Origin: an uncultured Pelagibacteraceae bacterium
GTDB lineage: Bacteria; Pseudomonadota; Alphaproteobacteria; Pelagibacterales; Pelagibacteraceae
DNA length: 64,000 nt
Assembly: GCA_902603555.1 (NCBI GenBank)
Contig: CACKVD010000003.1
Span: 1-64,000 of the forward strand
Direction: 5' to 3'
Below are positions 50,002 to 60,823 of this stretch, one piece after another. The notes beneath the pieces are model-generated. The model saw only the letters and a list, made by a program, of their open reading frames with translations, had not been told where the DNA came from and did no database searches. Position numbers and translations under genes: made by a program. How positions within the stretch are numbered: position 1 is the first letter of the stretch; the number at the start of each line of letters is the position of its first letter.

Positions 50002-50023
50002 AAGGGGGAGCAAACTCCCCCTT
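50002..50023 (-). terminator. Strong GC-rich intrinsic terminator of the metF-like/gcvT-like unit
   Basis: AAGGGGGAG-caaa-CTCCCCCTT, 9-bp stem flanked by A/T runs. Confidence 0.8.
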
Positions 50024-50031
50024 TAAAAAAG

Positions 50032-51390
50032 TTAGCCTTTTACAACTTCTCTTGTATTAGCATTGAAAGACTCTTTAAATGGTATATCCACTACTACAGC
50101 ATCTACAGGTTCACCTGCTTTATCTGAGTATTTCTCAGGCAAATGAATTTTATATTTAGTTCCAACTTTTCCTTTTGGAAATCCGTTTGAGTTCAGAGTT
50201 CCATCAAATGGCACATATCCCATTGCTATATTTGTTTTTTTTTCAGGATGGTACCAAGGTGATGTAATAAAACCTATTGGATCCCCACCATCAGCTCCTG
50301 AAATTAACCAAAAATCAGGTGCATAATCTTCAATTGGTTTTCCCCCTAATTCAAGACCGACTAACTGAAGTTTATATGGTTTTTTACCCTCTTTGAGCTC
50401 TTTACCCATTTTTTCTAAAGCAGCTTTACCAACATAATCAGCTTTTTTATTCCATTCTCCTTTACCCGAAAGTGAAACCTGATAACCTAAATTACATTGA
50501 AAAGGATTATGCTGTTGATCCATGTCCTGACCCCATGAAAGAATTCCAGCTTGAATTCTTCTATGGTGCGCTGGAGCAATAACCATAAGTTGATGTTTTT
50601 TTCCAGCTTCAAGAACTGCATTCCACATATCTTCCGCATATAGAGTAGCATTTCTTAAATAAATTTCATACCCAGCTTCACCTGAGAAACCAGATTGAGA
50701 TATAACACAGCTTCTTCCCCCAACTTTTACTTCTGCTAAACCATAAAAAGGCATGTTATCAAAATCAACTTGATCTCCACATAAATCTTTCATTAAAGCT
50801 TTTGATTTAGGTCCTTGTATTTGCACAGGACACGCATCAATTTCTTCAACTGTACAATTAAATCTTCCATCAGCATTAACACCTTGAAGATACATACCTA
50901 TATCCGAGTCTGATAAAGAAAACCAAAACTCATCTTTTGAAATTCTTAAAAGAATTGGATCATTTAAAACTCCACCATAAGTATTACATAAAATTACATA
51001 TCTAGCTCTCATAGGGGAAATTTTAGTTGCATCTCTTGTTATTACATAATCTGTGAATTTTTCTGCATCTGGACCTTTAACTCTTATTTGTCTTTCAACA
51101 GCAACGTTCCACATTGTAACATGATTGACAATAGCATCATATTCTACCATTGCTCCACCGTCTTCAGGTTTTACATAACCTCTTGGATGATAAATACGAT
51201 TGTAAACAGTTGCTCTCCAACAACCAGCTTGCATTGATAAATGCCAATAAGGTGACTTTCTTACCCTTGTTGAAATTAACATCTCAACCTTTGTTGGCCC
51301 ACTTTGTCTTAAATTATATGGTACTTCTCGATCTGATTGATCAACTGAAGTAACATGTTTTAGTTTAGTATAGTCAAATTCTTTAGACAT
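50032..51390 (-). CDS. GcvT/DmdA-like aminomethyltransferase-family protein
   Basis: VERQIRVKGPDAEKFTDYVITRDA, SDSDIGMYLQGV, QSGFSGEAGYEIYL, GxxRRIQAGILSWGQDM; start placed at the second Met of MVMSKEF. Confidence 0.88.
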   Translation of the reverse strand: MSKEFDYTKLKHVTSVDQSDREVPYNLRQSGPTKVEMLISTRVRKSPYWHLSMQAGCWRATVYNRIYHPRGYVKPEDGGAMVEYDAIVNHVTMWNVAVERQIRVKGPDAEKFTDYVITRDATKISPMRARYVILCNTYGGVLNDPILLRISKDEFWFSLSDSDIGMYLQGVNADGRFNCTVEEIDACPVQIQGPKSKALMKDLCGDQVDFDNMPFYGLAEVKVGGRSCVISQSGFSGEAGYEIYLRNATLYAEDMWNAVLEAGKKHQLMVIAPAHHRRIQAGILSWGQDMDQQHNPFQCNLGYQVSLSGKGEWNKKADYVGKAALEKMGKELKEGKKPYKLQLVGLELGGKPIEDYAPDFWLISGADGGDPIGFITSPWYHPEKKTNIAMGYVPFDGTLNSNGFPKGKVGTKYKIHLPEKYSDKAGEPVDAVVVDIPFKESFNANTREVVKG

Positions 51391-52111
51391 AACCATTCTC
51401 CTTCAACCACTTGTTAGTTTCCTTCAAGCCGCCGAATGTATAAATGTGGAAGAAATCAGTATGCGATTTAACTTTCCCAATTAAATCATTAGGGTCTTTA
51501 GGTTTTAATAAATCTAACGCCTTACTAAAATTAGACTTAAGAAAATTAATGGAATTTTTTGCTCCAACAATATTAGCAAATTTAATTAAGCTAGATATTT
51601 TTAGAGGCCCAGTAATTCCCACATGCACTGGTATGCTTTGTTTAGATATAAAATCTATAATAGGCTGGGGATCCAGTAACCATTGAGTTACTATATAATC
51701 AGCATAAGGCTTTTTATCTATCATAGCTTTTTCTAAATCTGAGTCGGATATATCAGGACTCCCCTCAGGGTGTCCAGCAATTCCTATTATCATCTTCTCA
51801 AAATAACCAGTCTCTAAAAGTTGAAACGAGCTATCAAATTTTCCAACTGGCTCTCTACCGCCGCCAATGATTAAGACTTGTTTTACACCCCCGTCTTTAC
51901 ATCTAGAGACATAATCTTTAAGCTCTTCTTCATTATGCATTGATCTTGCAGGAAAATGAGGGACAGGGTTAAAACCTTTTTTAACAAGTTCAATAGCTTT
52001 TTGAGCTGTTTCTTTATAATCTCCACCAGGTAACATAGTTATATACACATCATTTACTGGTGGTACCGTTTCTAGATCTGTATTAGGCCCAATTTCTAAC
52101 GAAAATTTCAT
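51383..52111 (-). CDS. Methylenetetrahydrofolate reductase-like (MetF family)
   Basis: FSLEIGPNTDLETVPPVNDVYITMLPG, VPHFPARSMHNEEELKDYV, IIGIAGHPEGSP; start reset to MKFSLE. Confidence 0.85.
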   Translation of the reverse strand: MKFSLEIGPNTDLETVPPVNDVYITMLPGGDYKETAQKAIELVKKGFNPVPHFPARSMHNEEELKDYVSRCKDGGVKQVLIIGGGREPVGKFDSSFQLLETGYFEKMIIGIAGHPEGSPDISDSDLEKAMIDKKPYADYIVTQWLLDPQPIIDFISKQSIPVHVGITGPLKISSLIKFANIVGAKNSINFLKSNFSKALDLLKPKDPNDLIGKVKSHTDFFHIYTFGGLKETNKWLKENGYV

Positions 52112-52198
52112 TTTCAGATCATTATCTTTTTTGAAAAAGCTGTCAAAGAAATTCAACAATTGACCCCCAACTGATAATTGTTGCCAAAAACGGTGCTC

Positions 52199-53407
52199 AT
52201 GATAATTTTTTTTGTGGACCAAAATTACAAAAATAAAAACCTATCTGAAATCCTAGATATTGAAAAAATAGAGGCTGTTAAGAAGTCAATAGAGATAGCA
52301 AATGGCCTTCCAAATGAATGCTACACGAGTGAGGACTATTTAATTTATGAAAAAAAGAGAATTTTTTGGGATAAATGGACAGTCGTTGGAGTTGGAAGTT
52401 CGATACCAAACCCAGGAGATGCCAAGCCATACAATTTATTGGGGATTCCCTTAATTTTAATTAGAGGGAAAGATATGCGGATCCGAGTTTTTCACAACGT
52501 TTGTAGTCACAGAGGATTTAAACTTTTGGACAAAACCTGTAATTTAAAAAATGTAATCAGATGTCCTTATCATTCTTGGTCATACGACTTTGAAGGAAAT
52601 TTAGTCGCAACACCTCATATTGGTGGACTAAACAAACACCACTCAGAAAAATTTGATAAAATCAAAAGTAATTTAAAAGAGGTTAAAACTAAAGTTTGGA
52701 TGGATATCATTTTTATAAATATTAATTCTAATGAAATTGAATTTGATGAATACATAAAACCTCTTGAACAAAGATGGTCAAAATTCATTAATAAAAATGA
52801 TCAAGAATTGATAGTGCATTCTAACGACTATGGTTATTTTAATTTAGATGTAAATTGTAATTGGAAATTTGCTATAGAAAATTATTGTGAAAGTTATCAT
52901 CTGCCAACTATTCATCCTGAATTAAATAAAGTTTCTAACATTAATGATCATTATCATATCCAAGGTTTACCGAACAGATTTGCTGGACAAGGAAGTAAAA
53001 AATATGAACAACCTGTTAAAGGAAATAAAAAATTTAATACTTTTCCAAACTGGGAAAAAAATATGTTAAAAAATTCTGAATACATCGCGTTATTTCCTAA
53101 TGTAATGATTGGTCTACATGTTGATCATTTTTATGTTTTTTGGTTAGAGCCACTTACCGTAAGTAAAACAAAAGAACATATGCAGATGTATTATGTTGGA
53201 AATCATAGTGCTAATGGAGAAGAGTTAAAAGATTTAAGAAAAGAAAACGCAAGGTTTTGGAAAGACGTTATGTCAGAGGATGTTAATGCAATTGAAGGAA
53301 TGCAAGGGGGAAGAAGCTCTCCAGTTTATAATGGGGGAAATTTTTCACCTGTAATGGATCAACCAACACACCAATTTCATAAGTGGGTAGCTAATAGTTT
53401 AATGTAA
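52199..53407 (+). CDS. Rieske-type aromatic-ring-hydroxylating-like oxygenase alpha subunit
   Basis: Rieske motif CSHRGFKLLDKTCNLKNVIRCPYHSW; mononuclear iron region NWKFAIENYCESYHLPTIHPEL. Confidence 0.92.
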   Translation: MIIFFVDQNYKNKNLSEILDIEKIEAVKKSIEIANGLPNECYTSEDYLIYEKKRIFWDKWTVVGVGSSIPNPGDAKPYNLLGIPLILIRGKDMRIRVFHNVCSHRGFKLLDKTCNLKNVIRCPYHSWSYDFEGNLVATPHIGGLNKHHSEKFDKIKSNLKEVKTKVWMDIIFININSNEIEFDEYIKPLEQRWSKFINKNDQELIVHSNDYGYFNLDVNCNWKFAIENYCESYHLPTIHPELNKVSNINDHYHIQGLPNRFAGQGSKKYEQPVKGNKKFNTFPNWEKNMLKNSEYIALFPNVMIGLHVDHFYVFWLEPLTVSKTKEHMQMYYVGNHSANGEELKDLRKENARFWKDVMSEDVNAIEGMQGGRSSPVYNGGNFSPVMDQPTHQFHKWVANSLM

Positions 53408-53408
53408 T

Positions 53409-53816
53409 ATGAAAATAATTCTTATAATGGGTTTACCAGGGTCAGGCAAAACAACTTTAGCAAATGAATTGGGTCCGATGTTAAATGCTAAAAGATTGAA
53501 TGCAGATGAAGTAAGAAAAGAAGCTAACGATTGGGATTTTTCTGAAGAAGGTAGAAAAAGACAAGCTAAAAGAATGGCAGACTTTGCTATTAAATTAAAA
53601 AATGAGGGAAATTATGTTGTTGCTGATTTTATTTGTCCAACACCTGAGGCAAGAAGTTTATTTCCTGCAGATTTTATTATTTGGGTTGATACAATTAAAA
53701 AAGGTAGATTTGATGATACGAATAAAATGTTTGTAAAACCAGATAAGTATGACTTTCATGTTACTACTCAAGATGCTAAAAACTGGGCACCAAAAATATT
53801 AAAGGAGATAAAATAA
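53409..53816 (+). CDS. P-loop kinase, adenylylsulfate-kinase-like
   Basis: IMGLPGSGKTTLANELG Walker A, RLNADEVRKEANDWDFSEEGRKRQAKRMADFA. Confidence 0.82.
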   Translation: MKIILIMGLPGSGKTTLANELGPMLNAKRLNADEVRKEANDWDFSEEGRKRQAKRMADFAIKLKNEGNYVVADFICPTPEARSLFPADFIIWVDTIKKGRFDDTNKMFVKPDKYDFHVTTQDAKNWAPKILKEIK

Positions 53817-54190
53817 TGACTTATAAATGGGATAATAAAAAACCAACAGCACAAATGTTAGGAAGATGGCAACCGTTTCACGATGGTCATTATAATTTAT
53901 TCAAAGAAATTATAAAAAAAACAGGTCAGGTTTGTATTCAGATTAGAGACGTTCAGGGAGTGGATGACAATCCATTTGATTTTGAGACAGTAAAAAAAAA
54001 TATTGAAGAGAGATTGAACCCAGAGTTTGAGGGGCATTTCAAGATTATGATGGTGCCAAATATTACCAATATTTGTTATGGTAGAGGTGTGGGTTATAAA
54101 ATTGAAGAAATTGAACTTTCTAAAGAAATTCAAGAAATTTCAGCTACTAAAATAAGAGCAAAAATGAGAGAAGAGGGTAAACTTAAATAA
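53816..54190 (+). CDS. HxGH-type nucleotidyltransferase (cytidylyltransferase-like)
   Basis: GRWQPFHDGHYNLFKEII and C-terminal EISATKIRAKM. Confidence 0.85.
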   Translation: MTYKWDNKKPTAQMLGRWQPFHDGHYNLFKEIIKKTGQVCIQIRDVQGVDDNPFDFETVKKNIEERLNPEFEGHFKIMMVPNITNICYGRGVGYKIEEIELSKEIQEISATKIRAKMREEGKLK

Positions 54191-54200
54191 ATAATCCCTT

Positions 54201-54974
54201 ATGAATATTAAAATAATTAATCAAGGAAAAGACATTTCAAGAGTAATTATTAATGACCCCAAAACATATAATTCTTTATCAACCAGGAACCTTATTGATT
54301 TAATTAAAGTTTTTAAAAAACTTAATAATGATAGAAATATTAAAGTAATAATTCTTGAGGGTGCCGGAAAAGGGTTTAGTGCAGGTCATAATTTAAAGGA
54401 AGTAAGAGGATTAAAGAAAAAAGAAAAATACCAAAAGTTATTTAATCTTTGCTCTAAACTAATGTTACAAATTGTTGAGGGAAAAAAACCAGTTATTGCT
54501 AAGGTACATGGAGCTGCTTATGCAGCGGGTTGTCAACTGGTTGCAAGTTGTGACTTAGCCTATAGCACTAAAGATGCTATGTTCGCGACGCCAGGTGTAA
54601 ATATTGGTTTATTTTGTAGTACTCCAATGGTCGCTGTTAGTAGAAAGATTAATAGAAAATCAATGATGAAAATGTTACTTACAGGGGAACCGATTAAGGC
54701 AAATTATGCGAAAGAAATTGGTTTAATTAACGATAGCTATTCGAAATCTAGATTAAATAATGAAGTATTAAAAGTTGCAAAAAAAATTGCTTCTAAATCA
54801 AATCTTACAATCAAAATTGGTAAGCAAGCTTTTTATAAACAATTAGAAATGCCATTAAAGAAAGCCTATGCTTACACCAGTAAAATGATGACTCTTAATA
54901 TGATGGCTATGGATGCTAAAGAAGGTATTTCAGCATTTCTAGAAAAAAGAAAACCAAAGTGGAAAAATAAATGA
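54201..54974 (+). CDS. Enoyl-CoA hydratase/isomerase family protein
   Basis: GAGKGFSAGHNLKEVRG, KVHGAAYAAGCQLVASCDLAYS, TPGVNIGL. Confidence 0.92.
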   Translation: MNIKIINQGKDISRVIINDPKTYNSLSTRNLIDLIKVFKKLNNDRNIKVIILEGAGKGFSAGHNLKEVRGLKKKEKYQKLFNLCSKLMLQIVEGKKPVIAKVHGAAYAAGCQLVASCDLAYSTKDAMFATPGVNIGLFCSTPMVAVSRKINRKSMMKMLLTGEPIKANYAKEIGLINDSYSKSRLNNEVLKVAKKIASKSNLTIKIGKQAFYKQLEMPLKKAYAYTSKMMTLNMMAMDAKEGISAFLEKRKPKWKNK

Positions 54975-55168
54975 CCATTAAAAATGGTTTAATCGTAATT
55001 TTTATAATTATTGGGCTTTATATAGTCTTAGACATGCGAGATCATAATTTTAAAAGAGCTGTTGATGCCTGCGTTGCAGGCAGCCAAAAATTATCTGAGA
55101 CTAAAATAATAGATCTGAATGAAGCAAAGAAGTTTTGTGAAGATCAAATAAGAAAAAATAATGAGTGA
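54971..55168 (+). CDS. Small membrane-anchored hypothetical protein
   Basis: 65-aa ORF, N-terminal TM, overlaps both neighbours by a few nt. Confidence 0.6.
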   Translation: MTIKNGLIVIFIIIGLYIVLDMRDHNFKRAVDACVAGSQKLSETKIIDLNEAKKFCEDQIRKNNE

Positions 55169-55595
55169 TATTAAAGATATTCTTTTTAAGTATAAATCTA
55201 TTGCAATGATAGGAGTAAGTAATGATCCAACTAAAGCATCAACTATTGTAATGAAGTATATGCAGAAGTATGGATTTAAAGTTTTTCCTGTTAATCCTAA
55301 AGCTAAAGGACAAAAAATTTTAGGAGAAGAAGTTTTTGAAAAAATAACTGATATTAAAGACTCAGTTGATATCGTAGATGTTTTTAGACCATCAAAAGAA
55401 GCCTTAGATATTGCAAAAGATGCAGTAAGTATTAAAGCTAAAGTTTTATGGTTACAGTTAGGCATCAAAAGTGAAGAGGCAAAAAAAGTTGTTGAGGAAA
55501 ATAATATTGAATATGTTGAAGATAAGTGCACAAAAATGGAATACCAAAAACACTTTTTAAAAGTACGCCAAGCGTTTCCAGTTTTACAAAATTAA
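55161..55595 (+). CDS. CoA-binding domain protein
   Basis: YKSIAMIGVSNDPTKASTIVMKYMQKYGFKVFPVNPKAKGQKILGE, VDIVDVFRPS. Confidence 0.92.
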   Translation: MSDIKDILFKYKSIAMIGVSNDPTKASTIVMKYMQKYGFKVFPVNPKAKGQKILGEEVFEKITDIKDSVDIVDVFRPSKEALDIAKDAVSIKAKVLWLQLGIKSEEAKKVVEENNIEYVEDKCTKMEYQKHFLKVRQAFPVLQN

Positions 55596-55596
55596 T

Positions 55597-56166
55597 ATGA
55601 AAAAAATATTTCTTATATATGGTCATTATAATGATAAATCGTTTAATGCTGCTATAAGAGATACATTTATGAGAACAGCAAAAGATAAAGGACATTCAGT
55701 TGATGTTGTAGATTTATATAAAGAGAAATTCGATCCTGTTTTTGCTGGAGAAGAGCCTGATAAAACTGTTTTAGATCATAGAAAAAGAATTGAAACTTGT
55801 GATACCATTGTTTTGATTGCACCTATTTGGAATTTTAGAATGCCAGCTATTGTAGAGGGGTGGATAGACAAAGTTCTAGCACCCCCATGGGCTTTTAAAT
55901 TTAAACAGTTATGGGGAAACTATGGATATCCAATCGGAAATTTAGGAAATAAAAAAGCAATTATTTTTTGCACATATGGCTCACCAAGATTAGCAATTAC
56001 TACATTTTTTTTAAATCTACCTATTAGGAGATTAAAAAGAGGAGTTTTCCATATGTGCGGCATTTATAATATTAATTATAGAAGATATTTTGCAGTACCA
56101 TTTGTTAGTGAAAAAAAAAGAGAAGAATTTCTTAAAGATGTTAAAAAAACTGCACTTAGCATTTAG
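55597..56166 (+). CDS. NAD(P)H quinone oxidoreductase-like flavodoxin-fold protein
   Basis: IFLIYGHYNDKSFNAAIRDTF, IVLIAPIWNFRMPAIVEGWIDKVL. Confidence 0.87.
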   Translation: MKKIFLIYGHYNDKSFNAAIRDTFMRTAKDKGHSVDVVDLYKEKFDPVFAGEEPDKTVLDHRKRIETCDTIVLIAPIWNFRMPAIVEGWIDKVLAPPWAFKFKQLWGNYGYPIGNLGNKKAIIFCTYGSPRLAITTFFLNLPIRRLKRGVFHMCGIYNINYRRYFAVPFVSEKKREEFLKDVKKTALSI

Positions 56167-56611
56167 TGTAGTTTTATTTTTTTTCCTTAATATTTCATCA
56201 TTAAAAGCTGATTTATTAATTCCAAATGATTCTATTCAGCCAGCTGAAGTAATAAAAATTCAACTTGTTGCTTTAATGAACAATGACAGTGAATTTAAAG
56301 ATAGCGGTATCGAACAAACTTGGAATTTTGCTCATCCAAATAATAAAAAAAATACTGGCCCTTTACCTAATTTTAAAATGATGATTAAGGGTAATTCCTA
56401 TCAAATGCTCTTAAATCATTTAAGTCACAGTATAACAGAACTTGGAAGTGGTGATGAATGGGCTCAATTTGAGGTAGTTATTTTAGATAAAGAGAAGATT
56501 TATCATAAATTTAATTGGCAAGTTGAAAAATTCACAATGGAAGGACCTTTGCAAGGTTGTTGGTTAACAACAGTCGTTTCCAGCCCAATTCCATTAGGAA
56601 GTTCAATTTAG
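56138..56611 (+). CDS. Exported DUF4864-like protein
   Basis: Signal peptide at MLKKLHLAFSVVLFFF; LIPNDSIQPAEVIKIQLVALMNND. Confidence 0.7.
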   Translation: MLKKLHLAFSVVLFFFLNISSLKADLLIPNDSIQPAEVIKIQLVALMNNDSEFKDSGIEQTWNFAHPNNKKNTGPLPNFKMMIKGNSYQMLLNHLSHSITELGSGDEWAQFEVVILDKEKIYHKFNWQVEKFTMEGPLQGCWLTTVVSSPIPLGSSI

Positions 56612-56665
56612 TGTCCTCGTACAATTTTGTTTCGTTATGAATAAAAATTTAGTAGGAATCGCTTA

Positions 56666-59098
56666 ATGAAATCAAAAACAAAAGTAGTTGTTGTTGGAGG
56701 TGGTGTTGTTGGAGTTAGTGCACTATATCACCTAGCAAAAAAAGGTTGGTCAAATGTAGTTCTTGTTGAAAGAAAAGAATTAACTTCTGGTTCAACTTGG
56801 CACGCAGCAGGATTATTACCATTGTTTAATATGAGTTATTCTGTTGGACAACTTCATAAATATGCAGTTGATCTTTATAAAAAGTTAGAGGAAGAAACAG
56901 GAAAAAATGTTGGTTTCAGTGTAGTTTCAAATATTCGTTTAGCTTCCACCAAAGATAGGATGGATGAGTATCATCAATATGCCGGTGTAGCTAAAACAAT
57001 TGGTGTTGATGTGAAGTTTTTAACACCTCAACAAGTAAAAGAAATTTGGCCTTTATGTCATACTGACGATTTAGTCGGTGCTATTCAGCATCCTGAGGAT
57101 GGTTATATTCAACCAGCAGACCTAACCCAAGCACTTGCAACAGGTGCTAGAAATATGGGGGCAGAAATTTATCGAAACACAACTGTCGTAGCTATGAAAC
57201 AAACTAAAGATGGTTGGATTGTAGAGACAGACAAAGGATCTATTGAGTGTGAGCATATAATTTCTTGCTCCGGAAATTTCGCAAGACAAACTGGAGAAAT
57301 GGTTGGATTAGATATACCTGTTATACCAGTTGAACACCAATATATTGTTACTGAACCGCATCCAGAAATTCAAAAAAGAAAAAAAGATGGTCTTCCAGAA
57401 ATGGGAGTTCTTAGAGATAGTGATAGCAGATGGTACATGAGGGAAGAAGCTGGAGGATTAATTTTAGGCCCTTATGAAGATGGTGCTCCGGCCTGTTATG
57501 TAGAAGGTCCGTCAAAAAATTCTGAGTACGAACTATTTCAAGAAGATCTAGATAGACTTGCACCCCATATTGAAGGAGCAATACATAGAGTACCTGCCTT
57601 TGGTGAAGTAGGTGTGAAAAAAGTTTACAATGGTGCAATTTGTTATACTCCAGATGGAAATCCAATTGTAGGTCCAGCATGGGGATTAAAAAACTTTTGG
57701 ATAAACGAGGGTCATAGTTTTGGAATTACAGCTGCTGGAGGAGCTGGTTGGCAATTAGCAGAATGGATAGTTGATGGAGAACCAACAATAGATATGCTCG
57801 GTGTTGAACCTAGACGTTATGGAAATTATGCAACTAAATCTTATTTAAAAGCTAAAAATGAGGAGGCATATAGCCATGTTTTTATAACTCACTATCCTGA
57901 TGAAGAAAGACCTGCTGCAAGACCTTTAAGAACTTCACCGTGTTATGAAAGAATGAAAGATCTAGGTGCTGTATTTGGTCAAAAGTTTGGTTGGGAAAGA
58001 CCAAATTTTTTTGCAACGGATGGAATGGAGCAAAAAGATGATTGGTCTTTTAGAAGATCTAAATGGTTTGATGCAATTAAAAAAGAATGTCAGAATGTAA
58101 AAGAAAATGTTGGTCTTTTAGATATGACAGCGTTTGCAAAATGTAGAATTAAAGGACCAAAAGCAGAAGAGTTTCTAGATTACTTGGTAGCAAATAAATT
58201 GCCAAAAAAAATTGGAAGAATTGGATTATGTCACGCACTTAATACAAAAGGCGGTGTTCACTCAGAGTTTACAATTATGAAGGAGGCTGAAAATAGTTAT
58301 TATTTAGTTTCTGCTGGAGCCAATTTAAGACTTGATCATGACTGGATTCAAAAATGGATGCCAACTGATGGATCAGTAATATTTGAAGATTTAACAAACA
58401 GCACAGGTGTACTTGTAATAGCAGGGCCAAAAGCAAGAGAATTAATGCAAAAAGTTTCTACAGATGATTTTTCGAATGAAAACTTTAAATGGCTAACCGC
58501 AAAGAATGTTAATGTAGGATATGCGCCAGTAAACGCAATGAGAGTAAATTTTGTTGGTGAACTTGGATGGGAATTACATCATCCAATTGAATACCAAAAC
58601 CATATTTTTGATAAATTAATGGATGTAGGAAAAGATTTGGGAATAAAACCTTTTGGAATAAGAGCAATGAATAGTTTAAGAGTTGAAAAATCTTATAAAC
58701 TTGTGGGAACAGAATTATCAATAGAATATTCACCCTATGAATCTGGTTTAGATAGATTTATTCATCCAAATAAAGGAAATTTTATAGGGCTTGAAGCTCT
58801 AAACAAATGGAGGGAAAAAGGTTTTGAAAATAAATTAGTAACACTCGAAGTTCACAACACCACGGATTCAGATGTGTTGGGAAATAATCCCATATATAAA
58901 GACGACAAAGTTGTTGGAAGAGCAACAGGTGGTGAGTATGGATTTAGATTAGATAAATCAATTGCTTTAGCAATGGTAAAACCTGATTTAGCTAATGTAG
59001 GTGAGAAACTTAAAGTTGATATATTGGGCAAAATGTATGAGGCTACAATTTTAGAAGAAAGTCCATACGATGTTGAAAATAAATTATTGAGAGCTTAA
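56666..59098 (+). CDS. Dimethylglycine dehydrogenase-like FAD/GcvT two-domain protein
   Basis: [46 protein letters not shown]-terminal aminomethyltransferase domain. Confidence 0.92.
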   Translation: MKSKTKVVVVGGGVVGVSALYHLAKKGWSNVVLVERKELTSGSTWHAAGLLPLFNMSYSVGQLHKYAVDLYKKLEEETGKNVGFSVVSNIRLASTKDRMDEYHQYAGVAKTIGVDVKFLTPQQVKEIWPLCHTDDLVGAIQHPEDGYIQPADLTQALATGARNMGAEIYRNTTVVAMKQTKDGWIVETDKGSIECEHIISCSGNFARQTGEMVGLDIPVIPVEHQYIVTEPHPEIQKRKKDGLPEMGVLRDSDSRWYMREEAGGLILGPYEDGAPACYVEGPSKNSEYELFQEDLDRLAPHIEGAIHRVPAFGEVGVKKVYNGAICYTPDGNPIVGPAWGLKNFWINEGHSFGITAAGGAGWQLAEWIVDGEPTIDMLGVEPRRYGNYATKSYLKAKNEEAYSHVFITHYPDEERPAARPLRTSPCYERMKDLGAVFGQKFGWERPNFFATDGMEQKDDWSFRRSKWFDAIKKECQNVKENVGLLDMTAFAKCRIKGPKAEEFLDYLVANKLPKKIGRIGLCHALNTKGGVHSEFTIMKEAENSYYLVSAGANLRLDHDWIQKWMPTDGSVIFEDLTNSTGVLVIAGPKARELMQKVSTDDFSNENFKWLTAKNVNVGYAPVNAMRVNFVGELGWELHHPIEYQNHIFDKLMDVGKDLGIKPFGIRAMNSLRVEKSYKLVGTELSIEYSPYESGLDRFIHPNKGNFIGLEALNKWREKGFENKLVTLEVHNTTDSDVLGNNPIYKDDKVVGRATGGEYGFRLDKSIALAMVKPDLANVGEKLKVDILGKMYEATILEESPYDVENKLLRA

Positions 59099-59847
59099 TG
59101 AAAATTCTCGTCGCAGTAAAAAGAGTAATAGATTATAATGTTCAAATTAGAGTAAAAGAAGATGGATCAGGTATTGTTACTGATAATGTTAAAATGTCAA
59201 CAAACCCACCTGATGATAACGCAATTGAAGAAGCAGTAAAAATTAAAGAGTCTGGAAAAGCAACCGAAGTAGTAGCAATTTCAGTAGGGGAAGAAAAGGC
59301 TCAAGAAACAGTTCGAAAAGCATTAGCTGTTGGAGCTGATAGAGGAATATTGGTCAAAGCAGAAGGTACCGTAGAGCCACTAGCTGTTTCAAAAATTTTA
59401 CAGAAAATTGTTGAAAAAGAAAAACCTGATTTAGTATTTATGGGTAAGCAAGCTATCGACGATGATTGTAATCAAACTGGACAAATGCTAGCAGCATTAT
59501 TGAATTGGCCTCAAGCTACATTCGCATCAAAAATCGAAGTTAAAGAAAAATCTTTAGAAGTGACAAGAGAAATCGACGAAGGTCTTGAGACTATTGAGGT
59601 AAATGTTCCAGCAATAGTAACGTGTGATTTAAGATTAAATGAGCCAAGATATGCTTCTTTACCTAATATAATGAAAGCAAAAAAAAAACCAATCGAGCAA
59701 ATAAATGCTTCTGATTTAGGTATTGATACAAAACCAAGAATTGATCAAATAAAAGTTGAAGAACCTCCTAAGAGAAAAGCAGGGATTAAAGTCGCAAGTG
59801 TAGAAGAATTGGTTCAAAAATTGAAAAATGAGGCTAAAGTAATATAA
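59098..59847 (+). CDS. etfB: Electron transfer flavoprotein beta subunit
   Basis: [32 protein letters not shown]-like, [20 protein letters not shown]. Confidence 0.97.
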   Translation: MKILVAVKRVIDYNVQIRVKEDGSGIVTDNVKMSTNPPDDNAIEEAVKIKESGKATEVVAISVGEEKAQETVRKALAVGADRGILVKAEGTVEPLAVSKILQKIVEKEKPDLVFMGKQAIDDDCNQTGQMLAALLNWPQATFASKIEVKEKSLEVTREIDEGLETIEVNVPAIVTCDLRLNEPRYASLPNIMKAKKKPIEQINASDLGIDTKPRIDQIKVEEPPKRKAGIKVASVEELVQKLKNEAKVI

Positions 59848-60800
59848 TGTCAATTTTATTAATAGCAGAGCATAATAATAAAGAAGTAAAACCTTTTACT
59901 TTAAATGCAATTTCTGCGGCATCTCAAATAAGCGAAGATTTAAATGTTTTAGTATTAGGTTCTAATTCAGACACTGTTGCGAAATCTATTTCTGAATGTC
60001 CTAATGTAAAAAAAGTAATACATATCAATAATGAGCTTTATGAAAATTATTTAGCTGAAAATTATTCATCAGCTATCATTAAACTTTCGAAAAGCTATTC
60101 ACACATTATCTGTTCAGCAAATACTTTTGGTAAGAATCTTATGCCAAGAATTGCCGCTTTATTAGATGTTTCACAAGTTAGCGACATCACAAAAGTTGTT
60201 TCTGAGGATACTTTTATAAGACCAATATATGCAGGAAATGCATTTGCAACAGTAAAAAGTAATGACAAAATTAAATGTGTAACAATAAGACCTACTTCAT
60301 TTGATCCAGCGCCATCATCAGGAGGTTCTGCTGAAATTCAAAATGGTGAACCTGGTGACTCAACAGAGTTGTCTAAGTTTATAAAAAAAGAGGAAATTAA
60401 ATCAGATAGACCTGAATTGGGTACAGCTAGAGTTGTAGTTTCAGGGGGAAGAGGAATGCAGAGTGGAGAGAATTTTAAATTAATAACTGCAGTTGCAGAT
60501 AAATTAAATGCTGCAATAGGAGCATCTAGAGCAGCAGTGGATGCAGGCTATATTACCAATGATCATCAAGTTGGTCAGACGGGTAAAGTGGTAGTTCCTG
60601 ATTTATATATTGCTGTAGGAATTTCTGGAGCAATTCAGCACTTAGCTGGAATGAAAGAGAGCAAAGTGATTGTCGCAATTAATAAAGATGGTGAGGCGCC
60701 AATTTTTAGTGTCGCTGATTATGGTTTAGAAGCAGATCTTTTTGACGCTTTACCTAAGTTCTTAGAGGAATTGAACAAATTAAACACTATACAAAAATAA
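59847..60800 (+). CDS. etfA: Electron transfer flavoprotein alpha subunit
   Basis: VVSGGRGMQSGENFKLI, GASRAAVDAGYITNDHQVGQTGKVV, DLFDALPKFLEEL. Confidence 0.97.
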   Translation: MSILLIAEHNNKEVKPFTLNAISAASQISEDLNVLVLGSNSDTVAKSISECPNVKKVIHINNELYENYLAENYSSAIIKLSKSYSHIICSANTFGKNLMPRIAALLDVSQVSDITKVVSEDTFIRPIYAGNAFATVKSNDKIKCVTIRPTSFDPAPSSGGSAEIQNGEPGDSTELSKFIKKEEIKSDRPELGTARVVVSGGRGMQSGENFKLITAVADKLNAAIGASRAAVDAGYITNDHQVGQTGKVVVPDLYIAVGISGAIQHLAGMKESKVIVAINKDGEAPIFSVADYGLEADLFDALPKFLEELNKLNTIQK

Positions 60801-60823
60801 TAGAATCTGTAAAAAATTAGATT

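Noticed and set aside
57411-58733. Minus-strand Leu/His-rich ORFs inside the DMGDH-like gene
   Set aside because: Biased composition typical of reverse-strand reading of A-rich codons
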